From Micromonospora sp. DSM 45708 (GTDB lineage Bacteria > Actinomycetota > Actinomycetes > Mycobacteriales > Micromonosporaceae), in the NCBI RefSeq assembly GCF_039566955.1, contig NZ_CP154796.1, positions 2,232,001-2,296,000 on the forward strand: DNA of 64,000 nucleotides, given 5' to 3'. The notes beneath the pieces are model-generated. The model had not been told where the DNA came from. It saw nothing but the letters and a program-made list of their open reading frames with translations, and did no database searches. The position numbers and the translations under genes are program-made. The number at the start of each line of letters is the position of its first letter. Position 1 is the stretch's first letter. Positions 1 through 8,394 of the stretch are shown one piece after another.

Positions 1-599
1 ATCAGCCCGCCCTGCTGGGCGACCGACTGGAGGAAGAACCAGTAGCAGTTCGGCCAGGCGATGCGGTGCGAGGGCCCGTCGGGGAGTTTCGCCACCGCCT
101 CGCACGCGGCCTCCACCTCGCGCCAGGTACGCGGGGGCTTGGTCACGCCGGCGCGGTTGAGGATGCTCATGTTGGCGTAGAGCACCAGGGTGGACGCCGT
201 CCGGGGCATGGAGACCAGATCACCGGCGTAGCGGAAGAAGTCACGTGCCGCCGGCAGCATGTCGCCGAGCACGATCGGCTCACCGAGGATCTCGGTTCGC
301 CCCGCGATGGCCCCGTCGATGGACGTGAACAGCGGCGAGCCGTCGTTCTTGAGCGTGTCCATCATGGTCCGCGTCAGCGTGAAGTGGAATTCCGCGACAT
401 CGGGCGGATTCCCTTGCTCGACGGCTCGGGTCACGGCTTCGGGCATCGTGTAGAAGTCCTGGGCCTTGATTTCGACCAGATATTCCGGGTGCTTCTCGTT
501 GAACTCTTGGGCAGCGGTCACCGCGATGTCCGGCTGATCTGCCATCTTGTAGCTGGCGGGATCGCTCAACCACACGCTGATACCGGTCCTCGTGGCCAT
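1..599 (-). CDS. ABC sugar-type extracellular solute-binding protein, partial (C-terminus outside window)
   Basis: The reverse strand reads open from an ATG at 599 to the window edge, about 199 codons. A good GGAGG ribosome site lies 8 bases upstream of the ATG. The product has the N-lobe look of family 1 solute-binding proteins: an early strand followed by an EFNEKHPEY-like helix, a DVAEF segment, a STLVLYANMSILNRAGV stretch and then PPRTWREVEAAC. These are typical of carbohydrate-binding components of ABC importers. Oddly, the protein starts directly in the mature fold (MATRTGISVWLSD) and shows no signal peptide or lipobox. As read it would be cytoplasmic, unlike normal family members, and might bind a sugar or pathway compound inside the cell. 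The family call is fairly safe; the role is unknown. Confidence 0.75.
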   Translation of the reverse strand, partial: MATRTGISVWLSDPASYKMADQPDIAVTAAQEFNEKHPEYLVEIKAQDFYTMPEAVTRAVEQGNPPDVAEFHFTLTRTMMDTLKNDGSPLFTSIDGAIAGRTEILGEPIVLGDMLPAARDFFRYAGDLVSMPRTASTLVLYANMSILNRAGVTKPPRTWREVEAACEAVAKLPDGPSHRIAWPNCYWFFLQSVAQQGGL

Positions 600-999
600 A
601 TACTAACCCTCCGTCATTATCAATGCGGGCCAATTTCTATGGTGACAAGAAGTTAGCTCGGGTCAGCGTCCCAGTGGCGCGGCGCTGGCCGCAACTTCGA
701 CTTTGCTGGGCTTATGGCTCGGCTGTGCGGCGCGCTTACATTTCGTCGCGCGGATGCGATTCGGCCGTCTCGGTGCCGACGTCCGGCACGGCCCGACCGA
801 CGGGTTCTCCCGCCGGCCGTGCGGCTCGGGGCGAAAGCGGCGGGCCCGGGCCGGGGCACGGGCGCCGGGTGGCAGCAGCCGTCCAGAATCCGGCGCCCCG
901 ACCCGGCATCCGCGATCCCGGACGCCCGCCGCGTCCGGTCCACGTGCTGGCCGGCCGAACGGCGTGCTGCTCCGGCAGCCGCGGCCCGGGCCGGTCGCG
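600..999. other. Intergenic region, no gene seen
   Basis: About 400 bases between the start of the solute-binding protein gene and the end of the SgcJ-like gene, both on the minus strand. Open frames here are arginine/proline-rich and look like GC-driven artefacts. It should hold the promoter of the solute-binding protein gene and the terminator of the SgcJ-like gene. Confidence 0.5.
860..898 (-). terminator. Possible hairpin terminator after the SgcJ-like gene
   Basis: A 9-bp perfect stem (GGGCGCCGG / CCGGCGCCC) with a 21-base loop lies about 100 bases downstream of the SgcJ-like stop codon on the minus strand. There is no obvious U tract, as is common for actinobacterial terminators. Support is moderate because such stems arise by chance in GC-rich DNA. 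Confidence 0.35.
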
Positions 1000-1440
1000 C
1001 TACTCCGGACGGTTGCGCGGGCAGTTCTGGTAGACGGCGAGACGCCACTGCCCGTCACGCTTCACGAGAATCCACGAGGCGCGGATCGCGGCCGTGTCGG
1101 GGAGCTCCGTCTCACCGGCCGGAATGACACCGCCCTGGCTGATCAGCGCGACCGCACCGGGGCCGAGCGGCTTCATGTCGATGGGCTGCCCGGTCACCCG
1201 GGTGCCCTTGTAGGGGCCCGCGAACGCGGTCGCCATGAACTGCAGGATCTCCGCGCGGCCCTTCTTGTACACGCCGGGCAGGATGAGCGTTCCGTCCTCG
1301 ACGAACAGATCGGCGAAACCGTCGGCGTCGTGCGCCGCCCACGTCGCGATCATGCGGGCGGGGAGGGCGGCGATTTCGGCCTGGTCCGCGTCCTGGTCCG
1401 CGGTCTTGGCGCCGTTGGGTGCGGAGTTCTTCGTCGTCAT
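1000..1440 (-). CDS. SgcJ/EcaC-family NTF2-like protein
   Basis: This 146-residue protein is a single NTF2-like/DUF4440 domain of the SgcJ/EcaC family. Its features are an N-terminal helix with ARMIATWAAHDADGFADLF, a VEDGTLILPGVYKKG strand-turn, a TRVTGQPIDMKPLGPGAVALI hairpin, and a final SWILVKRDGQWRLAVYQN strand pair. SgcJ homologues are conserved in 9-membered enediyne clusters and are thought to act on the early polyene or warhead intermediate. This is one of the markers that define the cluster type. The ATG at 1440 has a GGAAGCGAG ribosome site upstream. It stands alone on the minus strand with about 440 bases to the next gene. The exact reaction is not settled from sequence. Confidence 0.85.
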   Translation of the reverse strand: MTTKNSAPNGAKTADQDADQAEIAALPARMIATWAAHDADGFADLFVEDGTLILPGVYKKGRAEILQFMATAFAGPYKGTRVTGQPIDMKPLGPGAVALISQGGVIPAGETELPDTAAIRASWILVKRDGQWRLAVYQNCPRNRPE

Positions 1441-1882
1441 GCCGTGCTCGCTTCCATGAGGCCGGTGGCGGCTCGTTCGGCCGTGGCGTGATGGGTGGGC
1501 GTCGGCGTATTCGGCGCAGACAACGGCCCGCCGACGTAACGACAATCGCACCGTGACCTGATCGGTGCATCTTCGGTGTTGCCGCGCCCGGGTATCGCCC
1601 GACCCGCCGCAGGGGTGCGAGCCGAATTGCGGAAAAGGAGGATGAGAATTCGATTCCGTGCCGACCGTCCGGCCGGCGGAGCATTCATGGTCGAACAGCC
1701 CCGGCGGTGCGGGTTCACTTCACCCGCGTATCCGCCCGACGCGCCGAGGCACGCGGGAACGGCGCCCGACCGGCGGTGGCCCCGGATGACGGGGTGCGTA
1801 TCCCGGCCCGGGACGAGCCGGTCCACGGACCCGATCGTGCCGGGCCCGGCGGCGTGGCACGGAGCCCGGCCGTGCCGGCGGG
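1441..1882. other. Intergenic region, probable promoter of the SgcJ-like gene
   Basis: About 440 bases between two minus-strand genes. No convincing coding frame is visible; the long frames here are shadows with arginine-rich composition. Composition is a little less GC-rich around 1600-1650, nearest the SgcJ-like gene, which suits a promoter, but I could not pick out reliable -10/-35 boxes. Confidence 0.4.
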
Positions 1883-2971
1883 CTATCGCGTCTCCGGGTC
1901 CGCGGCGAGGTCGCGGTGCAGTTCGGCGCCGATCTGCCGGGCTGCCGCGAAGCTCGCCCAGGAGGTGAGTTCGATGGTCGCCCGGTCGTCGTGGCCCTGG
2001 GCGCGGAAGTCCCCGATGACCGCGTCGGTGACCCGGTAGGACGCGAGCGCGGTCAGCAACGCCAGCCGCGCGGCGGGACGTTCGTCGTCCGGGAGCTCGG
2101 CGACCGCCGACTCCCACCGCGGGTCGCTGCGGGGCACGGCCGGCTCGGGCGTCCGGTCCGCGATCCGGGCCACCACCAACCGGCGGACCCGTTCCGGCAC
2201 GCTTCGCGCGCCGCCGGCGTCGACAGCGGCGGCGGCCCGGGCCACCGCGCCGGCGATGTGCGGTGGCCCGGCCGCCCAGGCGAGGTCGGCCGCGAGCGGA
2301 GCGTCGGGCAGCAGGTCGCCGGACCTTCCGGGGTCCGAGTGCCGGCTCGCCATGTCACGCATGAGTCGGGCGGCGACCCGCCGGACCACCCGCAGCACCG
2401 GGGTGGGAGCCGGCGGCATCGGCGAGTCACGCAGGAAGACGTTCACCATCCGGTTGATGTAGTGGAACGTGACCGCGACCCCGATCAGCTCCGGTGCCTG
2501 CGCCGGCGGAAACGGTGCCGGGTGGCGCGCCTGCGCCGACGGGTTCCCGCTGGCCCGGGCCCACCGCGCCAACTCCCGCAGGCCGGGGTCGGTGATGTCG
2601 CCGGCCCGGTCCACGGCGACCGCCAGGGCGTCGGGTCCACGAACCAGCCCGGCCAGTGCGGCACCGTGCACCTCGACGCAGTACGGGCACTGGTTGGCGA
2701 GCGACACCGCGGCGGCCACCGCCTCCTTGACGGACCGGTCGACCAGGCCCGGGGCGAGCATCGTCTCGCGCAGGATCGACCAGCAGGCGGCGAGCGTGTC
2801 GGGCGCGGGCGCGTGCAGCATCACCGGTGGCGCGACCATGCCGAAGTCGGCTTCCATCTGCCGGTAGACGCGGGCGGTCAAGCCGGTCGCGGCGCGGAGC
2901 GAGACCGGGGCGACGTGGCGGATGTGCGTCACCGACACCCGACGGGTGGCGCGGGCGAACAGGGTTACCAC
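1883..2971 (-). CDS. AhpD-like / carboxymuconolactone decarboxylase family protein (copy 1)
   Basis: A 362-residue protein whose first half is an AhpD-like all-helical domain. It carries the hallmark redox motif CPYCVEVHG near residue 120 (two cysteines separated by two residues, then His). The first third resembles peroxidase-type carboxymuconolactone decarboxylase proteins, and the second half is a family-specific helical extension ending in SWASFAAARQIGAEL. A paralogue with the same architecture lies at 8395. The start is taken as GTG at 2971 because GGAAAGAAG lies just upstream; a longer frame begins further up without a good ribosome site. It lies downstream of the GMC oxidoreductase gene on the same strand, about 70 bases away, so it may be co-transcribed. 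A thiol peroxidase or oxidative-stress role is plausible but unproven. Confidence 0.7.
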   Translation of the reverse strand: MVTLFARATRRVSVTHIRHVAPVSLRAATGLTARVYRQMEADFGMVAPPVMLHAPAPDTLAACWSILRETMLAPGLVDRSVKEAVAAAVSLANQCPYCVEVHGAALAGLVRGPDALAVAVDRAGDITDPGLRELARWARASGNPSAQARHPAPFPPAQAPELIGVAVTFHYINRMVNVFLRDSPMPPAPTPVLRVVRRVAARLMRDMASRHSDPGRSGDLLPDAPLAADLAWAAGPPHIAGAVARAAAAVDAGGARSVPERVRRLVVARIADRTPEPAVPRSDPRWESAVAELPDDERPAARLALLTALASYRVTDAVIGDFRAQGHDDRATIELTSWASFAAARQIGAELHRDLAADPETR

Positions 2972-3041
2972 AACGGACTTCTTTCCACGTGGCACGGGGT
3001 CGCGGCTTGGTGCCGGCGCGCGGTGCGCCGGCACCCCTCAG

Positions 3042-4679
3042 CTACGCCGCGCGGGTGACCCCGCGTCGACCAGCGGTCTCACCGTCGGGCGACGGCGCAC
3101 CGTAGCGTACCGCCACACCACGCTCCTGGGCGGCCCGGACGATGCCGGGCATGGCCCGCTCGGCCAGGGCGGCGATCGTCATCGCCGGATTCACCGTCAA
3201 CGCACCGGGTACGGCGGAGCCGTCGGTGACGAAGATGCCCGGATGGTTGCGCAGTTGGTGGCCGTCGTCCAGGGCGGAGGTCGCCGGGTCGTCGCCGATC
3301 CGGCAGGAGGCCAACGGGTGCACGGTGTACGCGCCGACCAGATCGTTGGTCCAGGGCATGACCCGCGCCAGTCCGTCGCGTTCGAGGGTGTCCTTGACCG
3401 CGGCGTCAGACAGTGACCAGCCGCGCCAGGTGTTGGCGGTCGGCTTGTAACGCAGTGGGCCGTTGCCGAGCATCTGCTGCGAGAGCCGGTGTGAGTTGCC
3501 GGTCTCGGGCGGCGGCCCGAAGACGCCCTCGTTGTCGTCCTCCGACATGGTGAAGATGGTGAGCCACGACTGCCACCGCCGCATCATCTCCTTCTTCTCC
3601 ACGCCGAACCAGGTCGGCCCGGTGGCGTCGGGCGCCTGGGCCAGGATCGTGCCGAGGCCCGGTGGGAAGTACAGCTGCTCGAGCGAGAAGCGCTCGTACT
3701 CCGGGAGGCTGCCGTCGAGCTGGTCCCAGCTCGCCACCGTGGGCCCGCGGCCGATCTGGTAGGCGGCGTAGGCCTGGCCGCCGTCGCGGGTCAGGCCGAG
3801 CACCTCGCGTACCCGGTCCTCGTCGAAGACGGCGGTGTTGAGGCGCTCGCCGTTGCCGGAGAAGTAGCGGCCCACCGCGTGCGGCATCGGGCCCAGTCGC
3901 GGCTCGGAGCGTTGCAGGATGACCGGGGTGGCCCCCGCGCCGGCGGCAAGGATGACGATCTTCGCGTCGATGGCGCCCTCGTCGTGCAGGACCCGGTAGT
4001 CGACGTCGTCGACGATCCGGTAGTGCACCCGGTAGCCGCCGTCGTCGTTGCGGGAGAGGTACTGGACCTCGTGCTTGGGCCGGATCTCGGCGCCGTGGGC
4101 GAGCGCGGCCGGGAGGTAGTTCAGCAGCAGCGAACGCTTCGCGTCGAACCTGCACCCGGCCATCATCCAGTTGCAGTTGGTGCACAGGTCGAGGTCGATC
4201 GCGGACGGCGCCGGGTTCGCGGTGCGGCCGGCGTGGGCGCAGGCCGCCGCGAAGAGCCCACCGGCGAACGGCACCTGCTCCCAGGGCGTGAGCCGCACCG
4301 GCAGTGCCTCGGCGACCCGGTCGTACCAGGGTTCGAGGGTGTCCCGGCTGATTCCGGCCGGCCACATCCGCCGGCCGATGCTGCCACGGCGTTCGAAGAC
4401 GAACCGTGGCGCGCGCGGCATCGTGGCGAAGTAGACCACGCTGCCGCCGCCGACGCAGTTGCCGCCGAGCACGCTCATGCCGTCGCCCACCACGAAGTCG
4501 AAGATGCGTGTGTAGGACGAGCCGAGCAGGAAGTCGTGGTCGAACTCCTCGGCGGTGAGCCAGGGGCCGCGCTCCAGAACGGTGACGCGCGCGCCGCCGG
4601 CGGCGAGATGGTAGGCCGCGATCGCGCCGCCGAAGCCGCTGCCGATCACGAGGACGTCGGTTGACTCGGTAGCGGTCAC
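3042..4679 (-). CDS. GMC-family FAD oxidoreductase (enediyne E9-type)
   Basis: A 545-residue flavoprotein. It has an N-terminal dinucleotide-binding motif VLVIGSGFGGAIAAYHLA at residues 8-25, the ERGPW turn, and GGNCVGGGSVVYFATMPRA in the FAD-binding region. A Cys-rich insert reads DLCTNCNWMMAGCRFDAK. The C-terminus has the GMC motif YTVHPLASCRIGDD followed by VTDGSAVPGALTVNPAMTIAALAERAM. This is the cholesterol-oxidase-like GMC branch that accompanies 9-membered enediyne cassettes (SgcE9-type). It presumably oxidises an alcohol or the warhead polyene. The start is GTG at 4679, overlapping the stop of the upstream small gene by 4 bases (GTGA). The longer frame reaching 5354 is an artefact. 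The call is strong; the exact substrate is unknown. Confidence 0.88.
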   Translation of the reverse strand: MTATESTDVLVIGSGFGGAIAAYHLAAGGARVTVLERGPWLTAEEFDHDFLLGSSYTRIFDFVVGDGMSVLGGNCVGGGSVVYFATMPRAPRFVFERRGSIGRRMWPAGISRDTLEPWYDRVAEALPVRLTPWEQVPFAGGLFAAACAHAGRTANPAPSAIDLDLCTNCNWMMAGCRFDAKRSLLLNYLPAALAHGAEIRPKHEVQYLSRNDDGGYRVHYRIVDDVDYRVLHDEGAIDAKIVILAAGAGATPVILQRSEPRLGPMPHAVGRYFSGNGERLNTAVFDEDRVREVLGLTRDGGQAYAAYQIGRGPTVASWDQLDGSLPEYERFSLEQLYFPPGLGTILAQAPDATGPTWFGVEKKEMMRRWQSWLTIFTMSEDDNEGVFGPPPETGNSHRLSQQMLGNGPLRYKPTANTWRGWSLSDAAVKDTLERDGLARVMPWTNDLVGAYTVHPLASCRIGDDPATSALDDGHQLRNHPGIFVTDGSAVPGALTVNPAMTIAALAERAMPGIVRAAQERGVAVRYGAPSPDGETAGRRGVTRAA

Positions 4680-5245
4680 GCTGGGCTGCCCGTCGTGGTG
4701 GTGTTCGGGTGGGAGTCGGCCAGTCGTCGGCCGTAGGAGAACTGGGGAAAGCGCCAGACGCCATCGGTGTCCGGCCGGAAGTAGCCGATGGTCAGCAACC
4801 CCGGATGCCCGGCGGCGATCGCGTCGAGCGTGCCCACGTGCGCGGCACTGTCGAAGGCCATGTTGCTGAACAGCGCGAGGGCCACCCACATCTGCTTCTC
4901 CGGGTTCTCCGGAGCGGTGAGCAGCTGGACGAGCGCCGTGCGGTCGTCGAACGACAACCCCACGAACGGGGGTACGTCGTCGTCCAGAACCAGGCCGCGC
5001 TCCTGCGCGTACTCGGTGGCGTGGTCGTTGAGGGAAATGGCGAGCGCGTCCAGGGCGGGTGCCAGACCACCGCCGGGCGTCTCCAATAGTTCGATGGCGC
5101 CCGATGCGACAGCGCCGCCGCCGGATGCGGCACCGGCGATGGCACGGTCGTCGGGCGAACGCTTCTCTCCGGGGACGATCGTGTCGGCGTACGCCTCGAT
5201 TGTCATTGTCCGCGCCGGATCGGCGTCTAGCATGTCGGGTTGCAC
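4676..5245 (-). CDS. Enediyne E8-like small protein (DUF5987-like)
   Basis: A 189-residue protein with an N-terminal TIEAYADTIVPGEKRSPDD motif, a GGGAVASGAIELL segment and a YGRRLADSHPN tail. The pattern recalls the small partner subunits that sit beside GMC oxidoreductases, such as gluconate 2-dehydrogenase subunit 3, and the E8/DUF5987 proteins next to E9 in enediyne clusters. The 4-bp GTGA overlap with the GMC oxidoreductase gene supports a functional pair. The start is GTG at 5245, preceded by GGGAGAG at proper spacing. Biochemical function is unknown. A short decayed homologue is visible at about 35.5 kb. The family assignment rests on recalled motifs and context. Confidence 0.7.
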   Translation of the reverse strand: MQPDMLDADPARTMTIEAYADTIVPGEKRSPDDRAIAGAASGGGAVASGAIELLETPGGGLAPALDALAISLNDHATEYAQERGLVLDDDVPPFVGLSFDDRTALVQLLTAPENPEKQMWVALALFSNMAFDSAAHVGTLDAIAAGHPGLLTIGYFRPDTDGVWRFPQFSYGRRLADSHPNTTTTGSPA

Positions 5246-5507
5246 GGCGTCTCTCCCAGTTGGTCGTGCTGCCGTTTGGACGGGATTGCACGCGGTCTCT
5301 GGCGGCCGGGGGCCGCGGACCAGAGTTGGGCGGTTCCGTTCGCGATAGGACCATCGTGGCCGGTTTAAACAGGCTGATGCATCTCCCGCGTTGCGTCGCC
5401 GGTGTTAGTCGCGGTCACGCAACCTCGGAGTCGGAACATTCGTGACTGTTGCACAACAATCGACGCCAGTGCCAGTGCGCACACCGGCCACCCATTGAGG
5501 AGTGCCT
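5246..5507. promoter_or_regulatory. Divergent promoter region between the E8/E9-like pair and the SCP2-like gene
   Basis: A 262-base region between diverging genes. It contains an AT-richer patch (TTTAAAC near 5367) and must drive the minus-strand E8/E9-like operon and the plus-strand SCP2-like gene. No operator repeat was recognised. Confidence 0.4.
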
Positions 5508-5957
5508 ATGGCTATCAATGACACCAACCCGGCGACGATGGATCCGCGCGAGTTCGCCCGGCTGGTCAAGAGGACGCCGACCGCCGAGCTGCGCCAGATG
5601 ATGCACAGTGAACGGCGTTCGGTCGTGCTCGACGAGCTTTTCTCCCGCATGCCCGGGGTGTTCCGGGCCGACCGGGCGCGCACCCTCGACGCGGTGATTC
5701 ACTGGTTCGTCGGCGACCGGCCCGACGGCGGTGTGGACACCTACGAAATGGTGATCGCGGGCGGCACGTGTGCGCTGTCCCCGGCGCCACGGGCGGAGCC
5801 CGATCTGACCCTCGCGCTCGGTGCGGTGGACTTCCTGAACCTGGTTACCGGAAATGCACACGCGGTGGGGCTGGTCATGCGCGGCAAGCTGAAGACCAAG
5901 GGCGATCTCGCGCTGACCGCCAAGTTTCCCAGCCTGTTCGATGTGCCGAAGCCCTGA
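5508..5957 (+). CDS. SCP2 sterol-binding domain protein
   Basis: A 149-residue protein consisting of one SCP2-type lipid-binding domain. Helix-rich N-terminus (FARLVKRTPTAELRQMM) leads into a sheet with YEMVIAGGTCALSPAP, then EPDLTLALGAVDFLNLVTG and the closing MRGKLKTKGDLALTAKFPSLF typical of the family. These domains bind hydrophobic ligands in a tunnel, so a role in carrying the polyene or another lipophilic intermediate is possible. The start is ATG at 5508, with TTGAGGAG 5-6 bases upstream; the GTG two codons earlier overlaps that site. The gene is single and convergent with an AraC regulator, separated by a long hairpin. Confidence 0.72.
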   Translation: MAINDTNPATMDPREFARLVKRTPTAELRQMMHSERRSVVLDELFSRMPGVFRADRARTLDAVIHWFVGDRPDGGVDTYEMVIAGGTCALSPAPRAEPDLTLALGAVDFLNLVTGNAHAVGLVMRGKLKTKGDLALTAKFPSLFDVPKP

Positions 5958-5966
5958 CGCACCAAC

Positions 5967-6020
5967 ACCGCGACGAATTCGGCGCCCCCGGTCATCCGGG
6001 GGCGCCGAATTCGTCGCGGT
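5967..6020. terminator. Perfect 25-bp hairpin, bidirectional terminator
   Basis: Two perfectly complementary 25-base arms (5967-5991 and 5996-6020) flank a TCAT loop. The hairpin begins 9 bases after the SCP2-like stop codon and ends 7 bases before the stop of the convergent AraC gene, so it can end transcription from both sides. Each arm contains a central GAATTCGGCGCC block. Confidence 0.9.
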
Positions 6021-6027
6021 GGCGATG

Positions 6028-6927
6028 TCAGGCGGCGCGGGCGGCGTTGCCCGGCGCACGGGTGGCCGGGCCGCGGCGCCCGCCCCTGCCGCCGCGCTCC
6101 GGCCGGCCGGCGTCCGGTTCGGCAGGCGCCGACGGGTCGAACCCGTGCCCCTCCGGCCGGGTGCGCGCCTCGACGATGCGCCGGGCCGTCGAGCGGACGT
6201 CCTGCAACGCCAGCAGCACGGGCGGGTCGAGCAGGCGCAGCGGACGCAGCGCCAGCTCGGGCAGGGCGACATCGTCGTCGTCCCGGACCTGGACGGGCCC
6301 GTGCCGCAACACGTACGGTCGCACGCCGCGGGCGGCGGGCTCGTTCACCACCCCCGGCGGCAGGGCGTGCACCAGCAGGAACCACGATCCTTCCGGCACC
6401 TTGTCCAGCAGGTAGGGCCCCGGTCGATCGAGCACGGTGCAACTCACCGGCCGCCCCTGCGGGATCTGCTGCGGGAACAGGCCGATGAACGTGTGGCCGA
6501 GCGGGGCGTCCGGCGGGGAGGAGACGATGCCGCCGACGGTCGCCGACGGGCTGCGCGCCGCGTCGGACTGGTTGTCGACGGCGATCCGCGGCACCAGGCC
6601 GCCGTACCGACGGTAGGCCGTCGGTGATACCCCGACACTGCTGGTGAACCGGGTGCTGAAGGTGCCGACGCTGTTGTAGCCGACCAGGTGACTGATGTCG
6701 ACCACATTCAGGGAGGTGCAGACGAGGAGACGCTTCGCCTCCTGGAGGCGCATCGCCGAGAGGAACTTCCTCGGCGACAGGCCGGTGACCCGCTGGAAGA
6801 TCCGGGAGAAGTGGAACTTGCTGAACATCGCGGTGCGGGCCAGGTCGTCGATCGTGAGCGGTTCGCCGAGCCTTTCCCGCATGCATCTGATGACCCGGTA
6901 GACCGCCTGCTCGATTGCCTTGTCCAT
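6028..6927 (-). CDS. AraC-family transcriptional regulator (copy 1)
   Basis: A 299-residue regulator with the AraC DNA-binding domain at the N-terminus (residues about 8-105). The first helix-turn-helix is LTIDDLARTAMFSKFHFSRIFQRVTG and the second VVDISHLVGYNSVGTFSTRFTSSVGVSP. The rest resembles a GyrI/effector-binding-type domain, followed by an Arg/Gly/Pro-rich tail of about 45 residues. The ATG at 6927 is preceded by GGGGGAGG at 6 bases. A close paralogue lies at 36233, with nearly the same recognition helices, so the two may share operators. It is likely a pathway-specific regulator, but neither target sites nor ligand can be read from the sequence. Confidence 0.85.
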   Translation of the reverse strand: MDKAIEQAVYRVIRCMRERLGEPLTIDDLARTAMFSKFHFSRIFQRVTGLSPRKFLSAMRLQEAKRLLVCTSLNVVDISHLVGYNSVGTFSTRFTSSVGVSPTAYRRYGGLVPRIAVDNQSDAARSPSATVGGIVSSPPDAPLGHTFIGLFPQQIPQGRPVSCTVLDRPGPYLLDKVPEGSWFLLVHALPPGVVNEPAARGVRPYVLRHGPVQVRDDDDVALPELALRPLRLLDPPVLLALQDVRSTARRIVEARTRPEGHGFDPSAPAEPDAGRPERGGRGGRRGPATRAPGNAARAA

Positions 6928-7272
6928 GTCGCCTCCCCCGGTTCCCCAAGGATCGCTCTCGGGGTAGCACGCCGCTCCGCCGCATCGACATCGTGAGCGC
7001 AGACGGGAATCGGGCCACAGGGCTTCGGAGAAGAGCCGCCACCAGTCGGCGGCGGTCTCCCACGGCGCCTGCCACCCACCCACCCACTCGCCCACTGAAG
7101 TCTCTGATCCGACTGACCGGGGCGCATCTCCAGGATTGCGTGACGCGTGGTGTGGGCGCCTGTCCGCATCCTGTCGACACGGCGGCGGTGGGGCCGGATC
7201 CTTCGCACAGGAATCCGTCGATGCGCCCGTTGAACGACCGGCCCCGTGCCCGGCGTGTGGACGTCGTCGGTG
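6928..7272. other. Intergenic region upstream of the AraC gene
   Basis: About 345 bases between two minus-strand genes. It should hold the araC promoter and the end of the maleylpyruvate-isomerase-like transcript. It includes a short CCACC repeat run near 7072-7085. No coding frame is convincing. Confidence 0.35.
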
Positions 7273-8085
7273 TCAGCCGGCTGCGGCCTCGATGTGGGCG
7301 AACTGGCCCGGCCGGCGCCCCGACCCGGCCGGTCCGCGGTACGCCTGCGCGATGTCCAGCCAGGCCTCGGCGTCCGGCCCGGTCGCGGTCACGGCGAGGT
7401 CGGCGCGGTGCCGACGACGGGTCACCAGCAGGCAGAAGTCGGCCGCGGGACCGGTGATCCGCTGCGTCGCGTCGTCCGGACCGAACCGCCAGTGCGCGCC
7501 CGAGGGCGCCGTCAGGTCGAAGCCGAACTCCACGTCCGGTGGGGTGAGGTCGCGGGCCAGGTAACCGAAGTCCCAGACCCGCACCGCGAACGCCACCAGG
7601 ACACGCAGCCGGTCGGTGTACGTCCGCCGCACCCCCAGCGCGTCGGCGATGTCCTGGCCGTGCCCGAACAGCTCCATCATGCCGGCGGCGGCGAGGACGC
7701 CCGGCGGCAGTGGCCGGACCAGCCAGGGCACCGGCTGATCCGGCGGCGCGGCGGCGAGCGCCTTCTCGGCGGCGGCCCGCACGGTGCGCCACTGCCCCAG
7801 CAGCACCTCCGGCGGGTCGTTGAGGAAGCGCTGCATGGCGCCCCGGACGTTGGCGTCGAAGTCCGGCGTGAACGTCGCGGCCATCCTGGTGAAACCCGCC
7901 GGGTCGGAAGCGGCGGTACCGGCCAGATGGAACGTGGCCGTGAGGTGGGCGATCTGGTGCGTGATGGTCCAGCCCTCGGCGGGCGTGGGCAGCGCCCACT
8001 GGTCCGGCGTCAGGTTTGCCACCAGGCGGTCGACATCGTCGCCGTCGGCGACCAATGCGGAGATGATTTGCTCATGGTCGGGCAA
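7273..8085 (-). CDS. Maleylpyruvate isomerase family (mycothiol-dependent-like, TIGR03084-like) protein
   Basis: A 270-residue protein. It has an N-terminal DinB-like four-helix domain: VDRLVANLTPDQWALPTPAEGWTITHQIAHL, then MMELFGHGQDIADALG with metal-site-type histidines (THQIAH and ELFGHGQD). A C-terminal sheet domain contains LVTRRRHRADLAVTATGPDAEAWLDIAQAYRG. In this superfamily the helical domain binds a metal and often uses mycothiol. The start is a TTG at 8085 after AAAGGACAG. It diverges from the AhpD-like gene at 8395. A distant relative lies at 50453. Possible roles are isomerisation or thiol-dependent detoxification of reactive intermediates; neither is proven. Confidence 0.75.
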   Translation of the reverse strand: MPDHEQIISALVADGDDVDRLVANLTPDQWALPTPAEGWTITHQIAHLTATFHLAGTAASDPAGFTRMAATFTPDFDANVRGAMQRFLNDPPEVLLGQWRTVRAAAEKALAAAPPDQPVPWLVRPLPPGVLAAAGMMELFGHGQDIADALGVRRTYTDRLRVLVAFAVRVWDFGYLARDLTPPDVEFGFDLTAPSGAHWRFGPDDATQRITGPAADFCLLVTRRRHRADLAVTATGPDAEAWLDIAQAYRGPAGSGRRPGQFAHIEAAAG

Positions 8086-8394
8086 CAGACTGTCCTTTCT
8101 GGAAAGTCCGCGCGTCCGGCGTCACTAATGGGTACGCAGGTTGACTGAGCGCGGTCTATTCAGCATGACCGAGCCCTGTCGGCGTTCATCTCCGTCCGTG
8201 CGGACGTCCTCCGCATGCGTGCGGAGTCTGCCCGGTCGCGCAATTAACCCCGCCTGTTGCGCATTCACGGAGACGATATCGCCGGCCGCCCCGCCCATGC
8301 TGAGGACATGGTCACCCATCCGCTTCCCCGATTGGAACCGCCAATCCCGACCCCGCCGTGGCACCTCACCGCACCGAGTTCGTGAGACCAGGCC
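8086..8394. promoter_or_regulatory. Divergent promoter region
   Basis: A 309-base region between the maleylpyruvate-isomerase-like gene (minus) and the AhpD-like/DUF1702 pair (plus). It should contain both promoters. I see no clear coding frame and no strong operator repeat. Confidence 0.4.
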
